A stretch of 64,000 bases of DNA from Halomicrobium katesii DSM 19301 (GCF_000379085.1 NZ_KB905378.1:1431978-1495977); one strand, 5' to 3'. Numbered from the stretch's first letter, positions 10,780 to 20,082 are shown. Notes: generated by a model from the sequence alone, not told the origin. Numbers and translations: made by a program.

Positions 10780-11244
10780 TCACTCCTCGGATCGCTGTTC
10801 CGCGCGGTTGCTGGCTGGCTCGACGTCGGTCCCGTCGGTCCAGGGGGTCTCCTCGCCCTGGCCGCCGGTCTTGTAGACGCCGCGGGCGCTGGCCACGTGG
10901 TGGTCGTCGGCGTCGTACACCTCGATGTCGACGGTCGCCACGCTCGCTCCCGACCGGATCACGTCGGCGACGGCCCGCAAGTCCGCGGTCGCCGGCGCGA
11001 GGTAGTCGATCCGCATGTCGATCGTCGGCGAGACGGACTCGGACTTCGAGACGACGGCCGCGCCGCCGACGGTGTCGGCCAGTGAGAACGTGACGCCGCC
11101 GTGGGCGATCTGCCGGCCCGGGTTCGAGGAGTGCTCCTCGCGCAGCGGCAGGCGGCCCTCGGCGTGGCCGTCCGCCACCTCGTCGAATTCGATACCCAGC
11201 TCCGCGGCGAACGGGATCTGCTCGAACATCGCTCCGATTTCCAT
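10780..11244 (-). CDS. PaaI-family thioesterase (hotdog fold)
   Basis: 154 aa with the hotdog-fold thioesterase core: the NPGRQIAHGGVTFSLADTVGG segment holds the catalytic region, and the ARGVYKTGG strand ends the fold. PaaI-like enzymes hydrolyse acyl-CoA thioesters, often aromatic ones. It lies on the same strand as the thiolase gene and downstream of it, separated by a T-tract element and a duplicated thiolase end, so the two may once have been closer. The tail after residue 130 is disordered and acidic. Confidence 0.85.
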   Translation of the reverse strand: MEIGAMFEQIPFAAELGIEFDEVADGHAEGRLPLREEHSSNPGRQIAHGGVTFSLADTVGGAAVVSKSESVSPTIDMRIDYLAPATADLRAVADVIRSGASVATVDIEVYDADDHHVASARGVYKTGGQGEETPWTDGTDVEPASNRAEQRSEE

Positions 11245-11342
11245 ACCGCTCTCAGCGTCGCCGAACAGATAAACCTGCGAGAACGCCCCGAAACTGGCGC
11301 TCTGTGGTCTCTCACTGATCGGCGACCTGCCGGACCGCTCGC

Positions 11343-11393
11343 TCGCCGGACGCCGGTGCTACTGGGGCAGACGGAACTCGATGGCCTGGCCCT
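11343..11393 (-). repeat. 51-bp direct repeat, outer copy of the thiolase gene end
   Basis: Identical over 51 bp to 11577-11627. It holds the last 35 bp of the thiolase coding sequence (to the TAG stop) and 16 bp beyond. It ends exactly where the T-tract element begins (CCACC at 11394). Confidence 0.95.
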
Positions 11394-11531
11394 CCACCTT
11401 TTTCCGCTGCGGGTTCCCTCGTTCGCTTTGCTCACGGGTCGTCCCTCCCCGTTCGCCTCGAGGCCCGCCTTCGGCGCGCCTCGCACCGCTCACTGCGGGA
11501 ACCACTTGCGCAAAAACGTGGGCGAAAAAGG
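11394..11531. repeat. T-tract hairpin element, copy b
   Basis: CCACCTTTTTCCGCTGCGGG to GCAAAAACGTGGGCG and AAAAAGG, with a longer central palindromic part (CGAGGCCC..., GGTTCCC/GGGAACC arms). It is sandwiched between two identical copies of the thiolase gene end. Read from the thiolase (minus strand), the hairpin at 11532-11560 followed by CCTTTTTCGCC resembles an intrinsic terminator. Confidence 0.8.
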
Positions 11532-11560
11532 CCGAACGCGAGCTATCGGCTCGCGTTCGG
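11525..11560 (-). terminator. Probable terminator of the thiolase gene
   Basis: On the minus strand, downstream of the thiolase stop, the perfect stem CCGAACGCGAGC/GCTCGCGTTCGG with a 5-nt loop is followed directly by CCTTTTT. Stem plus T-tract fits transcription termination. The T-tract is part of the dispersed element, so the repeat seems to supply the terminator. Confidence 0.6.
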
Positions 11561-11576
11561 AGAACCGGCGACGCGG

Positions 11577-11627
11577 TCGCCGGACGCCGGTGCTACTGGG
11601 GCAGACGGAACTCGATGGCCTGGCCCT
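11577..11627 (-). repeat. 51-bp direct repeat, inner copy at the real thiolase end
   Basis: Identical to 11343-11393. This copy is part of the intact gene and includes its TAG stop codon. Confidence 0.95.
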
Positions 11628-12732
11628 GTCCGAAGCCGACACACTCGGTCGCCAGCCCGAGTTCCGCGTCCCGTTTGTTCATCTCGTGGATCAGCGTCAC
11701 CGGCAGGCGTGCGCCGCTGGCTCCCAGCGGGTGGCCGATCGCGATGGCCCCGCCGTTGACGTTGAAGCTGTCGTCGTCGAAGCCCAGTTCGCGCTGGCAG
11801 TACAGCGTCTGGCTGGCGAAGGCCTCGTTGAGTTCGACCAGATCGTACTCCGCTGGGTCGCGACCGGTCCGCTCACACAGCGACTCGACGGCCGGGACCG
11901 GACCGATGCCCATGACCGTCGGGTCGACGCCGGCCACGGAGTGGTCGCCGACCTCCGCCAGCACGTCGAGCCCGTGTTCCTCGGCGAAGGCCTCCGAGGT
12001 GAGCATGAGGCCGGCAGCGCCGTCCGACACCTGCGAGGCGTTGCCGGGCGTGACGGAGCCGTCGGACTTGAAGACGGTGGGGAGTTCGCCCAGCTTCTCC
12101 AGCGTGGTGTCGGGGCGAATACCCTCGTCGGCGTCGACGGGGCCGTCGTCGGTCTCGATCGGGACGATCTCGTCGTCGAACCGACCGGACTCGGTGGCCT
12201 CGGCGGCGCGTTGCTGGCTCCGCAGGGCGTACTCGTCCTGTTCCCGTCGAGCCACGTCGTACTCGTCGGCGACCTTCTCGGCGGTCATCCCCATCTGTAG
12301 CTCGCCGATGTTGTACAGTTCGGCGAGCTTTGGGTGGACGTTGTGGGTGTTCTCGCCCATCTTGACCCGGGACATCGACTCGACGCCGCCGGCGATCACG
12401 CACTCGCGCTGTCCGGCGGCGATGGCGTCTGCGGCGGTCGTGATCGCCTGTGCCGAGGAGGCACACCAGCGGTTGACCGTCGTCCCCGGCACCGACTCGC
12501 CGAGGTCCGAGAGCAGCGCGATCACGCGTGCGAGGTTGTTGCCCTGCTCGCCCCGTTGCTGGGCACAGCCCCACACGAGGTCGTCGACCTGCGCGGACTC
12601 GACGCCCGTGCTCGCGAGCATCTGGTTGATCAGCGGCACCGAGAGGTCTTCGCTCCGCGTGTCGGCGTACACGCCGTCTTCTTTGCCCTGGGGCGTCCGT
12701 ACCGCGTCGACGACGACTGGTGTCCGTGTCAT
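11593..12732 (-). CDS. Acetyl-CoA C-acyltransferase (thiolase)
   Basis: 379 aa thiolase that condenses or cleaves acyl-CoA. The nucleophilic Cys90 is in VNRWCASSAQ, NEAFASQ contributes the conserved Asn, the catalytic His is in AIGHPLGASGAR, and the second Cys is in TECVGFGQGQA near the C-terminus. That motif has Phe where GGGxG is usual, a minor variant. The last codons (EFRLPQ-stop) lie in a 51-bp segment duplicated downstream around a T-tract repeat. The start MTRTPVVVDAVRTP matches the family. It probably works in fatty-acid or ketone metabolism with the neighbouring thioesterase. Confidence 0.95.
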   Translation of the reverse strand: MTRTPVVVDAVRTPQGKEDGVYADTRSEDLSVPLINQMLASTGVESAQVDDLVWGCAQQRGEQGNNLARVIALLSDLGESVPGTTVNRWCASSAQAITTAADAIAAGQRECVIAGGVESMSRVKMGENTHNVHPKLAELYNIGELQMGMTAEKVADEYDVARREQDEYALRSQQRAAEATESGRFDDEIVPIETDDGPVDADEGIRPDTTLEKLGELPTVFKSDGSVTPGNASQVSDGAAGLMLTSEAFAEEHGLDVLAEVGDHSVAGVDPTVMGIGPVPAVESLCERTGRDPAEYDLVELNEAFASQTLYCQRELGFDDDSFNVNGGAIAIGHPLGASGARLPVTLIHEMNKRDAELGLATECVGFGQGQAIEFRLPQ

Positions 12733-12870
12733 ACACCCACCGTGGAGCGCAGCCGTGTTAAAATCTCACAAACTCGGAGGCCGGTGTCGTCCGTTTACCC
12801 CTCGCGAGGACCTCCCACGGACGCCCGGGTTCGATTCACTTATCCCCGTGCCCGGCGTACGTGGTTGGGA

Positions 12871-14244
12871 ATGAGTGATCCGGAGCTAGATATCGTCGAG
12901 TTCTTGCTGACGACGAAGATCTACACCGAACAGCGTGATCTGGAACCCGACGATCTCCCGCCGGGATACCGGGCCGCGTTCTGGACCGACGGGGAGATCG
13001 AGCGACCGCTGACGCCGACCAGCAGCGCGGCCACGACCGCCACCGGCATCGAACGGCCCTGGGAAGCCGTCTCGGAGCTGATGTTTACCGACCGTGACGA
13101 GTTCTCCGGCGCGATCTCCTTTACCGACCGAGAGATGGCCGAGGAGTGGTACGAGAAGCGCACCGACGCCGAGTGCCTCCAGCGCAACCCGGTCATGGCC
13201 GCGGCCTTCGAGGACCGCGTCGACGGCGTCGACTACGAGAGCGCGCGCCAGCAGAACCGCCCCGCCCGCGCCGACCGGGCGCTGATCGACGCCTTGCTGG
13301 ACGAAGCCTTCGACGAGGAAGAGGAAGAAGAGGGGATGCTCGACCTCGTCGAGGTCCGAGCACCCGAGGAGGTCGACATGACGATGGACCAGCTCGTCCT
13401 CACGCCCGACCAGGAGGCCGAGATCCACAAGATCGTCAAGGCCATCGAGCACCGCGACTACCTCGCCCAGATCGGGCTGCGCGAGATCGGGAAGCTCCTC
13501 TTTGTCGGGCCGCCGGGCACCGGGAAGACGAGCGTCGCCCGCGCGCTCGCACAGGACCTCGATCTCCCCTTCGTCGAGGTGAAGCTATCGATGATCACCT
13601 CCCAGTATCTCGGCGAGACCGCCAAGAACGTCGAGAAGACCTTCGAGGTGGCCAAGCGACTCTCGCCGTGTATCCTCTTCATGGACGAGTTCGACTTCGT
13701 CGCCAAGACCCGCTCGTCGGACGAGCACGCGGCGATCAAGCGCGCGGTCAACACCCTCCTGAAGTCGATCGACGAGGTCAGCCTCATCCAGGACGACGTG
13801 CTCCTGATCGGCGCGACCAACCACCCGGACCAGCTCGACGCCGCGGCCTGGCGGCGCTTCGACGAGATCGTCAACTTCCCCAAGCCCGACCGCGACATGC
13901 GCTCGGACATCCTCCGGGTCGTCACCCAGGAGATGGACATCGTCGACTTCGAACCGGACGAACTGGCCGAACTCACCGAGGGCCTGACCGGCAGCGACCT
14001 CCGGCTCGTCCTCCGCGAGGCAGTGCTGGAAGCGCTGACCGAGGAGCGGACGACGCTCACCCAGCAGGACCTCCGGGACGCCGTCACCGACTTCGAGGAG
14101 CGGGACAACCTCAAGAACATGGACATGATCGACGGCGATCACGACGCGCTCGTCGCCGGGGGCGATATTTCCGGTGCGGATTCCGACGAGAACGCGGAGA
14201 GCGCGACCCCGGACGGCGGCCACGATCACGATCACGACCACTGA
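12871..14244 (+). CDS. AAA-family ATPase with His-rich tail
   Basis: 457 aa. Residues 1-190 are an archaeal-specific N-terminal region with an acidic stretch (DEEEEEEGML). The AAA domain follows, with Walker A GPPGTGKTS at 213-221, Walker B CILFMDEFDF around 268-277, sensor-type LLIGATNHPDQLD and an arginine-finger region AAWRRFDEI. The C-terminus ends GGHDHDHDH, a possible metal-binding or low-complexity tail. It is Cdc48/FtsH-like in the core, but no protease motif is present, so an unfoldase or remodelling role is the safest guess. A TATA-like CTTATC lies about 30 bp upstream. Confidence 0.88.
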   Translation: MSDPELDIVEFLLTTKIYTEQRDLEPDDLPPGYRAAFWTDGEIERPLTPTSSAATTATGIERPWEAVSELMFTDRDEFSGAISFTDREMAEEWYEKRTDAECLQRNPVMAAAFEDRVDGVDYESARQQNRPARADRALIDALLDEAFDEEEEEEGMLDLVEVRAPEEVDMTMDQLVLTPDQEAEIHKIVKAIEHRDYLAQIGLREIGKLLFVGPPGTGKTSVARALAQDLDLPFVEVKLSMITSQYLGETAKNVEKTFEVAKRLSPCILFMDEFDFVAKTRSSDEHAAIKRAVNTLLKSIDEVSLIQDDVLLIGATNHPDQLDAAAWRRFDEIVNFPKPDRDMRSDILRVVTQEMDIVDFEPDELAELTEGLTGSDLRLVLREAVLEALTEERTTLTQQDLRDAVTDFEERDNLKNMDMIDGDHDALVAGGDISGADSDENAESATPDGGHDHDHDH

Positions 14245-14283
14245 CCGCCACGCCTTTGTCTGCGAGGGACCCATCCGGGGACG

Positions 14284-15120
14284 ATGCAGGTCACGCTGCT
14301 GGGCACGGGGAACACGACGGGGACGCCGACGGTCGGGTGTGACTGTGCCACCTGCGAGCGCGCCCGCGAGCGCGGCGTCGAGCGAACTCGCTTTTCGGTC
14401 CACGTCGAACGCGCGAGCGGCGAATCGCTCCTGATCGACTTCAGTCCCGACTTCCGCCAGCAGTTCCTCCGCGAGTCGGTCCCGCTGCCCGACGCCGCAG
14501 TGGTCACGCACGTCCACTTCGACCACCTCGACGGGCTGGGCAACGTCTACCGGCTGGTCGACTCGCTGCCGGTGTACGCCGCCGACGAGACGGACCCCCA
14601 GACCGGCACGAGCGTCGCCGGGACGATCCGGGACCGCTATCACTACCTCGATCGGATCTCCGTCCGCGGACGGACTCCGTTCCAGCGCTTCGAGGCGGCG
14701 GGCTTCGAGGTGACGCTGGTGCCGGTCGTCCACCCGCCGCTCGTCTCGTACGGCCTCCGCGTCGACGATCCCGACAGCGGCGCGAGCCTCGCGATCTCGG
14801 GCGATACGAGCTACGCGATCGACGAGGACGCCCGCGAGGTGTTACGGGGCGCGGACCTCGCGCTCGTCGAGGGGATCGTCCACGCCGACCTCTGCTCGCA
14901 GCACCCGGCCGGGGGCGATCACTACGACGACGCCGGCCGACCCCGGACGTTCGGGACCAAACACATGACGCTGACCGGTGCCCGCGCGCTGGCCGACGAC
15001 CTCGCCGCCGACCGGTATCGGATCGTCCACACCGCCCACTTCGTGCCGCCCGAGCGGGCCTTTTGCGACGACATCGCGGTTGACGGCCAGCGCTTCGAGC
15101 TCACGGGGGCGAAGCGATGA
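14284..15120 (+). CDS. PhnP-like MBL-fold phosphodiesterase
   Basis: 278 aa. It begins LLGTGNTTGTPTVGCDCATC; the clustered cysteines resemble the extra zinc site of PhnP (phosphoribosyl 1,2-cyclic phosphate phosphodiesterase). The catalytic metal motif is THVHFDHLDG, with a further ligand Asp in ISGDTSYA and a His near the C-terminus (HTAHFVPP). PhnP acts in phosphonate breakdown, but no phn genes are in this window, so the substrate is uncertain. It overlaps the following DUF418 gene by 4 bp (ATGA), indicating co-transcription. Confidence 0.85.
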   Translation: MQVTLLGTGNTTGTPTVGCDCATCERARERGVERTRFSVHVERASGESLLIDFSPDFRQQFLRESVPLPDAAVVTHVHFDHLDGLGNVYRLVDSLPVYAADETDPQTGTSVAGTIRDRYHYLDRISVRGRTPFQRFEAAGFEVTLVPVVHPPLVSYGLRVDDPDSGASLAISGDTSYAIDEDAREVLRGADLALVEGIVHADLCSQHPAGGDHYDDAGRPRTFGTKHMTLTGARALADDLAADRYRIVHTAHFVPPERAFCDDIAVDGQRFELTGAKR

Positions 15121-16313
15121 GCGACGCCGCAACGCCCACGCCGCCATCGGACCGGATCGTGAGCCTCGACGCCATCCGCGGGCTGGCAGTGCTCGGCATC
15201 CTCCTCATCAACGTCTGGGTGTTCGCGATGCCCGAGTTGGTGCTGCTCAACCCCCAGACGTACGGCGACCTCACCGGCGCGAACTACTGGGCGTGGCTGG
15301 CCGCCCACGTCTTCGCGAAGTCGAAGTTCATCACGCTGTTCTCGGCGCTGTTCGGCGCTGGCATCCTGCTGTTTACCGACAGCAAGCGCCGGGACGGCGA
15401 GGCGGCGATGGGGCTGTACTACCGCCGGATCGGCTGGCTCCTCCTCGCGGGGCTCGGCCACGCCTACCTCCTGTGGTACGGCGACGTGCTGGTCGCCTAC
15501 GCCCTCTGTGGCCTCTTGCTCGTCTCGTTTCGTAACCGCGAGCCCGCGGTGCTCGCCCGCCTCGGCGTGCTCTTCCTGCTGGCACCGTTCGCCACCGAGC
15601 TGTTCGCCGCCATCGCTCAGGGGCCGTCGGTGATCGCCCAGCAGTGGCAGCCCCCGGCGGCGACCCTCCAGCGGGAGGTCGCGACCTACCGCTCGGGGTG
15701 GCTCGCACAGATGGACCATCGTGTCCCGACGACGTTTTGGCGACAGACCTCCGGCTTCGTCGGGTCGACGCTGTGGCGTGCCGGCGGCTCGATGTTCCTC
15801 GGGATGGCGCTCTATCGCTGGGGCGTGCTGACCGGCGAGCGCTCGACGCGGTTTTACCGCCGGCTCGTCGCCGTCGGCGTCGTCGGCCTCCTGGTCGTGC
15901 TGGCCGGCGTCTGGTACATCGAGGCCAACGACTGGTCGGCCGGGGCCGCGATGTACTGGCGACAGTTCAACCACTGGGGGAGCCTGCTCGTGGCCGGTGG
16001 CTACGTCGGCGCGGTGACGCTGTACACGCGCTGGCGGCCGACGGGGATCGTCACCCGGACGCTGGCGGCCGTCGGTCGCACTGCCTTCACGAACTACCTG
16101 TTCCAGACGGTCCTGGCCACGTCGATCTTCTACGGCCACGGGCTGGGGCTGTTCGGGCGGCTCGATCGCGTCGAACTGCTGGGCGTGGTCGTCGCGATCT
16201 GGGCCGTCCAGATCGGGCTGTCGGTCGCGTGGCTCCGATTCTTCCGCTTCGGTCCGGTCGAGTGGTGCTGGCGGACCCTGACCTACGGCGAGCGCCAGCC
16301 CGTGTGGCGCTGA
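15117..16313 (+). CDS. DUF418-type integral membrane protein
   Basis: 398 aa, about 8-10 membrane segments. The N-terminal RIVSLDAIRGLAVLGILLINV is the hallmark of the DUF418/acyltransferase-like family, and the C-terminal AVGRTAFTNYLFQTV and GPVEWCWRTLTYG are its second hallmark. Members are putative transporters or membrane acyltransferases without a proven role. It is translationally coupled to the PhnP-like gene. Confidence 0.9.
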   Translation: MSDAATPTPPSDRIVSLDAIRGLAVLGILLINVWVFAMPELVLLNPQTYGDLTGANYWAWLAAHVFAKSKFITLFSALFGAGILLFTDSKRRDGEAAMGLYYRRIGWLLLAGLGHAYLLWYGDVLVAYALCGLLLVSFRNREPAVLARLGVLFLLAPFATELFAAIAQGPSVIAQQWQPPAATLQREVATYRSGWLAQMDHRVPTTFWRQTSGFVGSTLWRAGGSMFLGMALYRWGVLTGERSTRFYRRLVAVGVVGLLVVLAGVWYIEANDWSAGAAMYWRQFNHWGSLLVAGGYVGAVTLYTRWRPTGIVTRTLAAVGRTAFTNYLFQTVLATSIFYGHGLGLFGRLDRVELLGVVVAIWAVQIGLSVAWLRFFRFGPVEWCWRTLTYGERQPVWR

Positions 16314-16329
16314 CTCCGTGCCTCTGTCG

Positions 16330-17334
16330 TCACAAGAACCGGTCGAGTCCCGACTGTCGGCGCGCTCTCCCTTCCGGATCGGGGTCCCAGGGCGTCCGCT
16401 CGGCCCGCAGCCGGTCGGCGTCGACCTCGGGGGGCTCGGCGGGCTCGAACCCGCCACAGTCGCTGTCGCACTCGCTGTTGGCCTGGACCGGTCGCTCCTT
16501 CCACTCGCAGTAGGGCAGGCCGTCGTCGTCGGGCGAACAGCGCTCACACGGCGGCAGGTCGTAGGATCGCCACCCCTTCCCGTAGGCCCGCTCGGCGATG
16601 CGGCGGCGGAGCCGCGCCTTCTCTTGGGCGCTGACGATCCGGATCCCCGTCCGTCCGGGCTCCTGGGCGACGAGTTCGACGCCGGGCTCGTCGACCGGGA
16701 GCTGGGCGGGCTCGCGGCGCACCTCGCGGTCGCCGGTCTCGGGATCGAACCGCCAGACGCCGACTTCCGCTGGCAGCCGGTTGAGGTGGGCGCGGGTGAC
16801 GTGGGAGGCCGTCGCGAGGACGACCGCGTCGACGGCCGCCAGCGACACGTCGGTTCGCAACTGGCGCTCCAGATCGCCCGGCCGATCGAGGTCGGGCTTG
16901 TTCTCGACGGCGACGAGGCGGTCGAACCAGTCGGGATAGCGCGTCGTCTGGCGGACGTACGTGCGACCGTTGTGTCGCTCGCGCTCGAAGAAGCCGCGCT
17001 CGCTCGCCAGTTCGAGGGCGCGCTCGGCCCGCTCCGGGTGGCAGTCGAAGGCGTCTTTCCAGTAGCGGGCCCGGCCCGGCCCCACGTCGGCCTCGACGGC
17101 CGCACTCGGGAGGCGTTCGGGCGTGATCGCCGCACGGTCCTCGAATGCCGGACCGGGCTCGATCTGGACGACGTCGAGCACGCGTCGGCCGTGGACGCTC
17201 GCCCCGAGCTGGCGGGCCACGATCCCGTCGCGCTCGATCGCTCGACAGAGCCCGACCTCGAAAGCAAACTCGCGCACACCGTCGTCCAGGGCGGCGACGG
17301 CCAAAAACGGCGCGGCGACCGCTCTAAGCAGCAT
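16330..17334 (-). CDS. Conserved haloarchaeal protein, DUF5787-like, possible nuclease fold
   Basis: 334 aa. No named enzyme can be assigned. Around residues 160-190 the sequence WFDRLVAVENKPDL has an ENK triad followed by a helix and a strand (VDAVVLATASH), which resembles the D...ExK core of PD-(D/E)xK nucleases. Towards the C-terminus there are several cysteines (CERC, YCEW, CDSDC) that could bind zinc or an Fe-S cluster, as in Cas4/AddB-like nucleases. The family name is from memory and the fold is inference. Confidence 0.72.
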   Translation of the reverse strand: MLLRAVAAPFLAVAALDDGVREFAFEVGLCRAIERDGIVARQLGASVHGRRVLDVVQIEPGPAFEDRAAITPERLPSAAVEADVGPGRARYWKDAFDCHPERAERALELASERGFFERERHNGRTYVRQTTRYPDWFDRLVAVENKPDLDRPGDLERQLRTDVSLAAVDAVVLATASHVTRAHLNRLPAEVGVWRFDPETGDREVRREPAQLPVDEPGVELVAQEPGRTGIRIVSAQEKARLRRRIAERAYGKGWRSYDLPPCERCSPDDDGLPYCEWKERPVQANSECDSDCGGFEPAEPPEVDADRLRAERTPWDPDPEGRARRQSGLDRFL

Positions 17335-17371
17335 GGTATTTTATACCGTGGCGGGGAATAGTTGGGGGGAG

Positions 17372-17785
17372 ATGGCATCCGTGGGTGACGGCGGTGGGAA
17401 CGCGAGAGCGATCGACGTACTGGTGGTCGACGACGAGCCACAGATGGCAGAGCTGGTCGGGACCTATCTCGAACGGACCGGCGACGACCTCCAGGTAGCG
17501 ACGGCGACCAGCGTCGGCCAGGGGCTCGACGCGCTGGACGACCGTTTCGACTGCGTGGTCAGTGACTATCACATGCCACAGATGGACGGGCTGACCTTCC
17601 TCGAACGCGTCCGAGAGCGGGTCCCCGACGCCGTCCGCATCCTCTATACGAGCGACGGCGACGCCGAGCTGATGATCGAGGCGCGCGACGCGGAGGTCGA
17701 CTACGTCCACAAGCAGGTCTCGACCAAACAGTACGCGGCGATGGCCACACACATCCGTCGGCGCACGGCCGCCGACTCCGTCTGA
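17372..17785 (+). CDS. Response regulator receiver protein
   Basis: 137 aa, a stand-alone receiver domain without output domain. The acidic pocket is VDDEP, the phospho-acceptor Asp is in [13 protein letters not shown], the Thr/Ser switch is in ILYTSDGD, and the conserved Lys is in YVHKQVS. Such single-domain regulators are abundant in haloarchaea and work with multi-sensor histidine kinases encoded elsewhere. The start [10 protein letters not shown] was chosen because it leaves a short N-terminal tail before the first beta-strand. Confidence 0.88.
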   Translation: MASVGDGGGNARAIDVLVVDDEPQMAELVGTYLERTGDDLQVATATSVGQGLDALDDRFDCVVSDYHMPQMDGLTFLERVRERVPDAVRILYTSDGDAELMIEARDAEVDYVHKQVSTKQYAAMATHIRRRTAADSV

Positions 17786-17895
17786 CAGCCGCGTCCGGTC
17801 GAATCGTGCGTCGTGCTCCCAAGCGACCGCTGTGTGGCCGAAACAGTAGGTTTATCACTCGCAGGGGGCGAACCTCTACCAAGATTACTCCCGAG

Positions 17896-19128
17896 ATGAC
17901 ATCGCACAACCAACCGGAGGTGAACATCGGACTCGTCGGCCACGTCGACCACGGGAAGACGACGCTGGTCCAGGCTCTCTCAGGCGAATGGACGGACCAG
18001 CACTCAGAGGAGATGAAGCGCGGTATCTCTATCCGTCTGGGCTACGCGGACGCCACGTTCCGTCGCTGTCCCGATGCCGACGAACCCGATGCGTTCACCG
18101 CGGCCGAGCACTGTGAAGAACACGGCGTCGACACCGAGCCGTTGCGGACGGTCTCTTTCGTCGACGCGCCGGGTCACGAGACGCTGATGGCGACGATGCT
18201 TTCGGGTGCTGCCATCATGGACGGTGCCGTCCTCGTCGTCTCCGCGACTGAGGACGTGCCACAGGCACAGACCGAAGAGCACCTGATGGCACTGGACATC
18301 ATCGGCATCGACAACATCGTCATCGCTCAGAACAAGGTCGACCTGGTCGACCGCGAGCGCGCCCAGGACAACTACGAGCAGATCGAGGAGTTCGTCTCCG
18401 GCACCGTCGCCGAAGACGCGCCGATCGTCCCGATCAGCGCGGGCCAGGAGGTGAACCTCGACGTGCTCATCGACGCGATCGAACGCGAGATTCCGACGCC
18501 GGAGCGCGACCCCGACGCCGACGCGCGGATGCTCGTCGCACGGAGCTTCGACATCAACCGTCCGGGAACGACCTGGGAGAACCTCAAGGGCGGGGTCCTC
18601 GGTGGCTCGCTGGTCGACGGCCAGCTCGAAGCCGACGACGAGATCGAACTCCGCCCCGGCCGCGAGGTCGAGGAGGGCGGCCAGAGCGAGTGGCAGCCGG
18701 TGACGACCGACGTGCGATCGCTCCAGGCCGGCGGCGAGTCTGTCGACGCCGCCACCCCCGGCGGGCTGCTGGGCGTCGGTACCGGACTCGATCCGTCGAT
18801 CACCAAAGGTGACGCGCTGGCCGGCCGCGTGGCCGGACCGCCCGGCACGCTCCCGCCGACCCACGAGCGCTTCGAGATGGACGTCGACCTGCTCGAACGC
18901 ATCGTCGGCGAGGACGGCGGCGAGGTCGAAGCGATCTCGACCGGCGAACCGCTCATGTTGACGATCGGGACCGCGACGACGGTCGGCTCGGTCACGAGCG
19001 CTCGCGGCGGCGAGTGCGAAGTCGCACTCAAGCGGCCGGTCTGTGCCGAGGCCGGCGCGAAGATCGCGATCAACCGACGTGTCGGCGCTCGATGGCGGCT
19101 CATCGGCGTCGGCACGCTCCGGGAATGA
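17896..19128 (+). CDS. eif2g: Translation initiation factor aIF2, gamma subunit
   Basis: 410-aa GTPase that delivers initiator Met-tRNA to the small ribosomal subunit. G1 is GHVDHGKT, switch I lies around [14 protein letters not shown]3 is DAPGH and G4 is NKVD. Domains 2 and 3 are beta-barrels. The zinc knuckle between G2 and G3 keeps only two Cys (RRCPDA and EHC). The start [15 protein letters not shown] is the typical haloarchaeal N-terminus. A TTTATC box lies about 45 bp upstream. It is the first gene of a five-gene operon and overlaps the PIN gene by 4 bp. Confidence 0.97.
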   Translation: MTSHNQPEVNIGLVGHVDHGKTTLVQALSGEWTDQHSEEMKRGISIRLGYADATFRRCPDADEPDAFTAAEHCEEHGVDTEPLRTVSFVDAPGHETLMATMLSGAAIMDGAVLVVSATEDVPQAQTEEHLMALDIIGIDNIVIAQNKVDLVDRERAQDNYEQIEEFVSGTVAEDAPIVPISAGQEVNLDVLIDAIEREIPTPERDPDADARMLVARSFDINRPGTTWENLKGGVLGGSLVDGQLEADDEIELRPGREVEEGGQSEWQPVTTDVRSLQAGGESVDAATPGGLLGVGTGLDPSITKGDALAGRVAGPPGTLPPTHERFEMDVDLLERIVGEDGGEVEAISTGEPLMLTIGTATTVGSVTSARGGECEVALKRPVCAEAGAKIAINRRVGARWRLIGVGTLRE

Positions 19129-19502
19129 TCCTCCTGGACACGAACGCACTCATGATGCCGGTCGAATGCAACGTCCGTCTGTTCGCGGAACTCGATCGCC
19201 TCGGATTCGACGAGACCGACTGTCTCGTCCCTCGGTCCGTCCTCGCCGAACTCGACAAACTCTCGGCGGGCGCGGGGGCGGAAGCGACCGCGGCCAGCGT
19301 GGGCCGGGATCTCGCGGACCGCTGTTCGGTCCGGGAGGCGGCGGCCGACTACGCGGACGACGCGGTGGTCGAACTGGCCGGCGACGACGACGTGACACAC
19401 GCCGTGACGAACGACGCACCCCTCAGACGACGGTTGCTGGACCGTGGCGTTCCAGTAATTAGTTTAAGGGGCCGGAACAAACTCGCCATTACTCAACCAT
19501 AA
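19125..19502 (+). CDS. PIN-domain ribonuclease, Fcf1/Utp24-like
   Basis: 125 aa. The PIN domain has the first acidic residue in [11 protein letters not shown], further acidic residues in the middle, and a C-terminal [26 protein letters not shown] segment typical of archaeal Fcf1-like rRNA-processing nucleases rather than VapC toxins (no antitoxin gene is next to it). It is translationally coupled to aIF2 gamma and followed one base later by rpoE'. That context suggests a housekeeping role in RNA processing. Confidence 0.85.
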   Translation: MILLDTNALMMPVECNVRLFAELDRLGFDETDCLVPRSVLAELDKLSAGAGAEATAASVGRDLADRCSVREAAADYADDAVVELAGDDDVTHAVTNDAPLRRRLLDRGVPVISLRGRNKLAITQP

Positions 19503-19503
19503 C

Positions 19504-20082
19504 ATGTACAAACGGGTTCGACTCCGCGACACGGTCGAAGTGCCCCCGCGGCACCTCGCAGACGTGTCTCCGGATCTGGTCAAGAAGCTCCTGCAGGACA
19601 AGCTCGAAGGACGAATGGACGAAGACGTGGGCTCGATCGTCTCCGTCATCGATGTCACGGACATCGGTGAAGGGGCAGTGCTCCCGAACAAGCCCGGCGT
19701 CTACTACGAGGCAGAGTTCGACGCGCTCACCTTCGACCCACAGATGCAGGAAGTCGTCGACGGCGAGGTCGTCGAAGTGGTCAACTTCGGTGCCTTCGTC
19801 GGCATCGGGCCGGTCGACGGCCTGCTCCACGTCTCCCAGATCTCTGATGAGTATCTGGCCTACGACGAGGAGGGACAGGCGCTCGCCTCCCGCGAGTCCA
19901 ACCGGACCCTGGGGACCGGCGACGCCGTCCGCGCACGCATCGTCACCAAGAGCATCGACGAGCGCAACCCCCGCGACTCCAAGATCGGCCTCACGGCCAA
20001 GCAGGTCGGGCTGGGCAAGCACGGCTGGCTCCAGGAGGAACGGGAGAAACGCGCCGCCGAGGCGGAAGCCGGTGATAGCTGA
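19504..20082 (+). CDS. rpoE1: DNA-directed RNA polymerase subunit E' (Rpo7)
   Basis: 192 aa. The N-terminal tip domain begins MYKRVRLRDTVEVPP and the C-terminal S1/OB domain contains VVNFGAFVGIGPVDGLLHVSQ. With Rpo4 it forms the stalk of RNA polymerase that binds the exiting transcript and helps open promoters. A TTTAAG box at the end of the PIN gene may give it its own promoter. It overlaps spt4 by one base. Confidence 0.97.
   Translation: MYKRVRLRDTVEVPPRHLADVSPDLVKKLLQDKLEGRMDEDVGSIVSVIDVTDIGEGAVLPNKPGVYYEAEFDALTFDPQMQEVVDGEVVEVVNFGAFVGIGPVDGLLHVSQISDEYLAYDEEGQALASRESNRTLGTGDAVRARIVTKSIDERNPRDSKIGLTAKQVGLGKHGWLQEEREKRAAEAEAGDS

Noticed and set aside
12820-12845. GGGTTCGATTCAC resembling a tRNA T-arm
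   Set aside because: No D-arm, anticodon arm or acceptor pairing could be built upstream; it lies in the promoter region of the AAA ATPase gene.
14922-17441. 839-codon minus-strand open frame
   Set aside because: Shadow of the DUF418 gene and others; repetitive Arg/Pro/Ser composition without domains.
19125-19502. PIN protein as a VapC toxin
   Set aside because: No antitoxin gene next to it, and it sits in a housekeeping operon with aIF2 gamma and RNA polymerase stalk subunits; the C-terminus fits the Fcf1-like group better.
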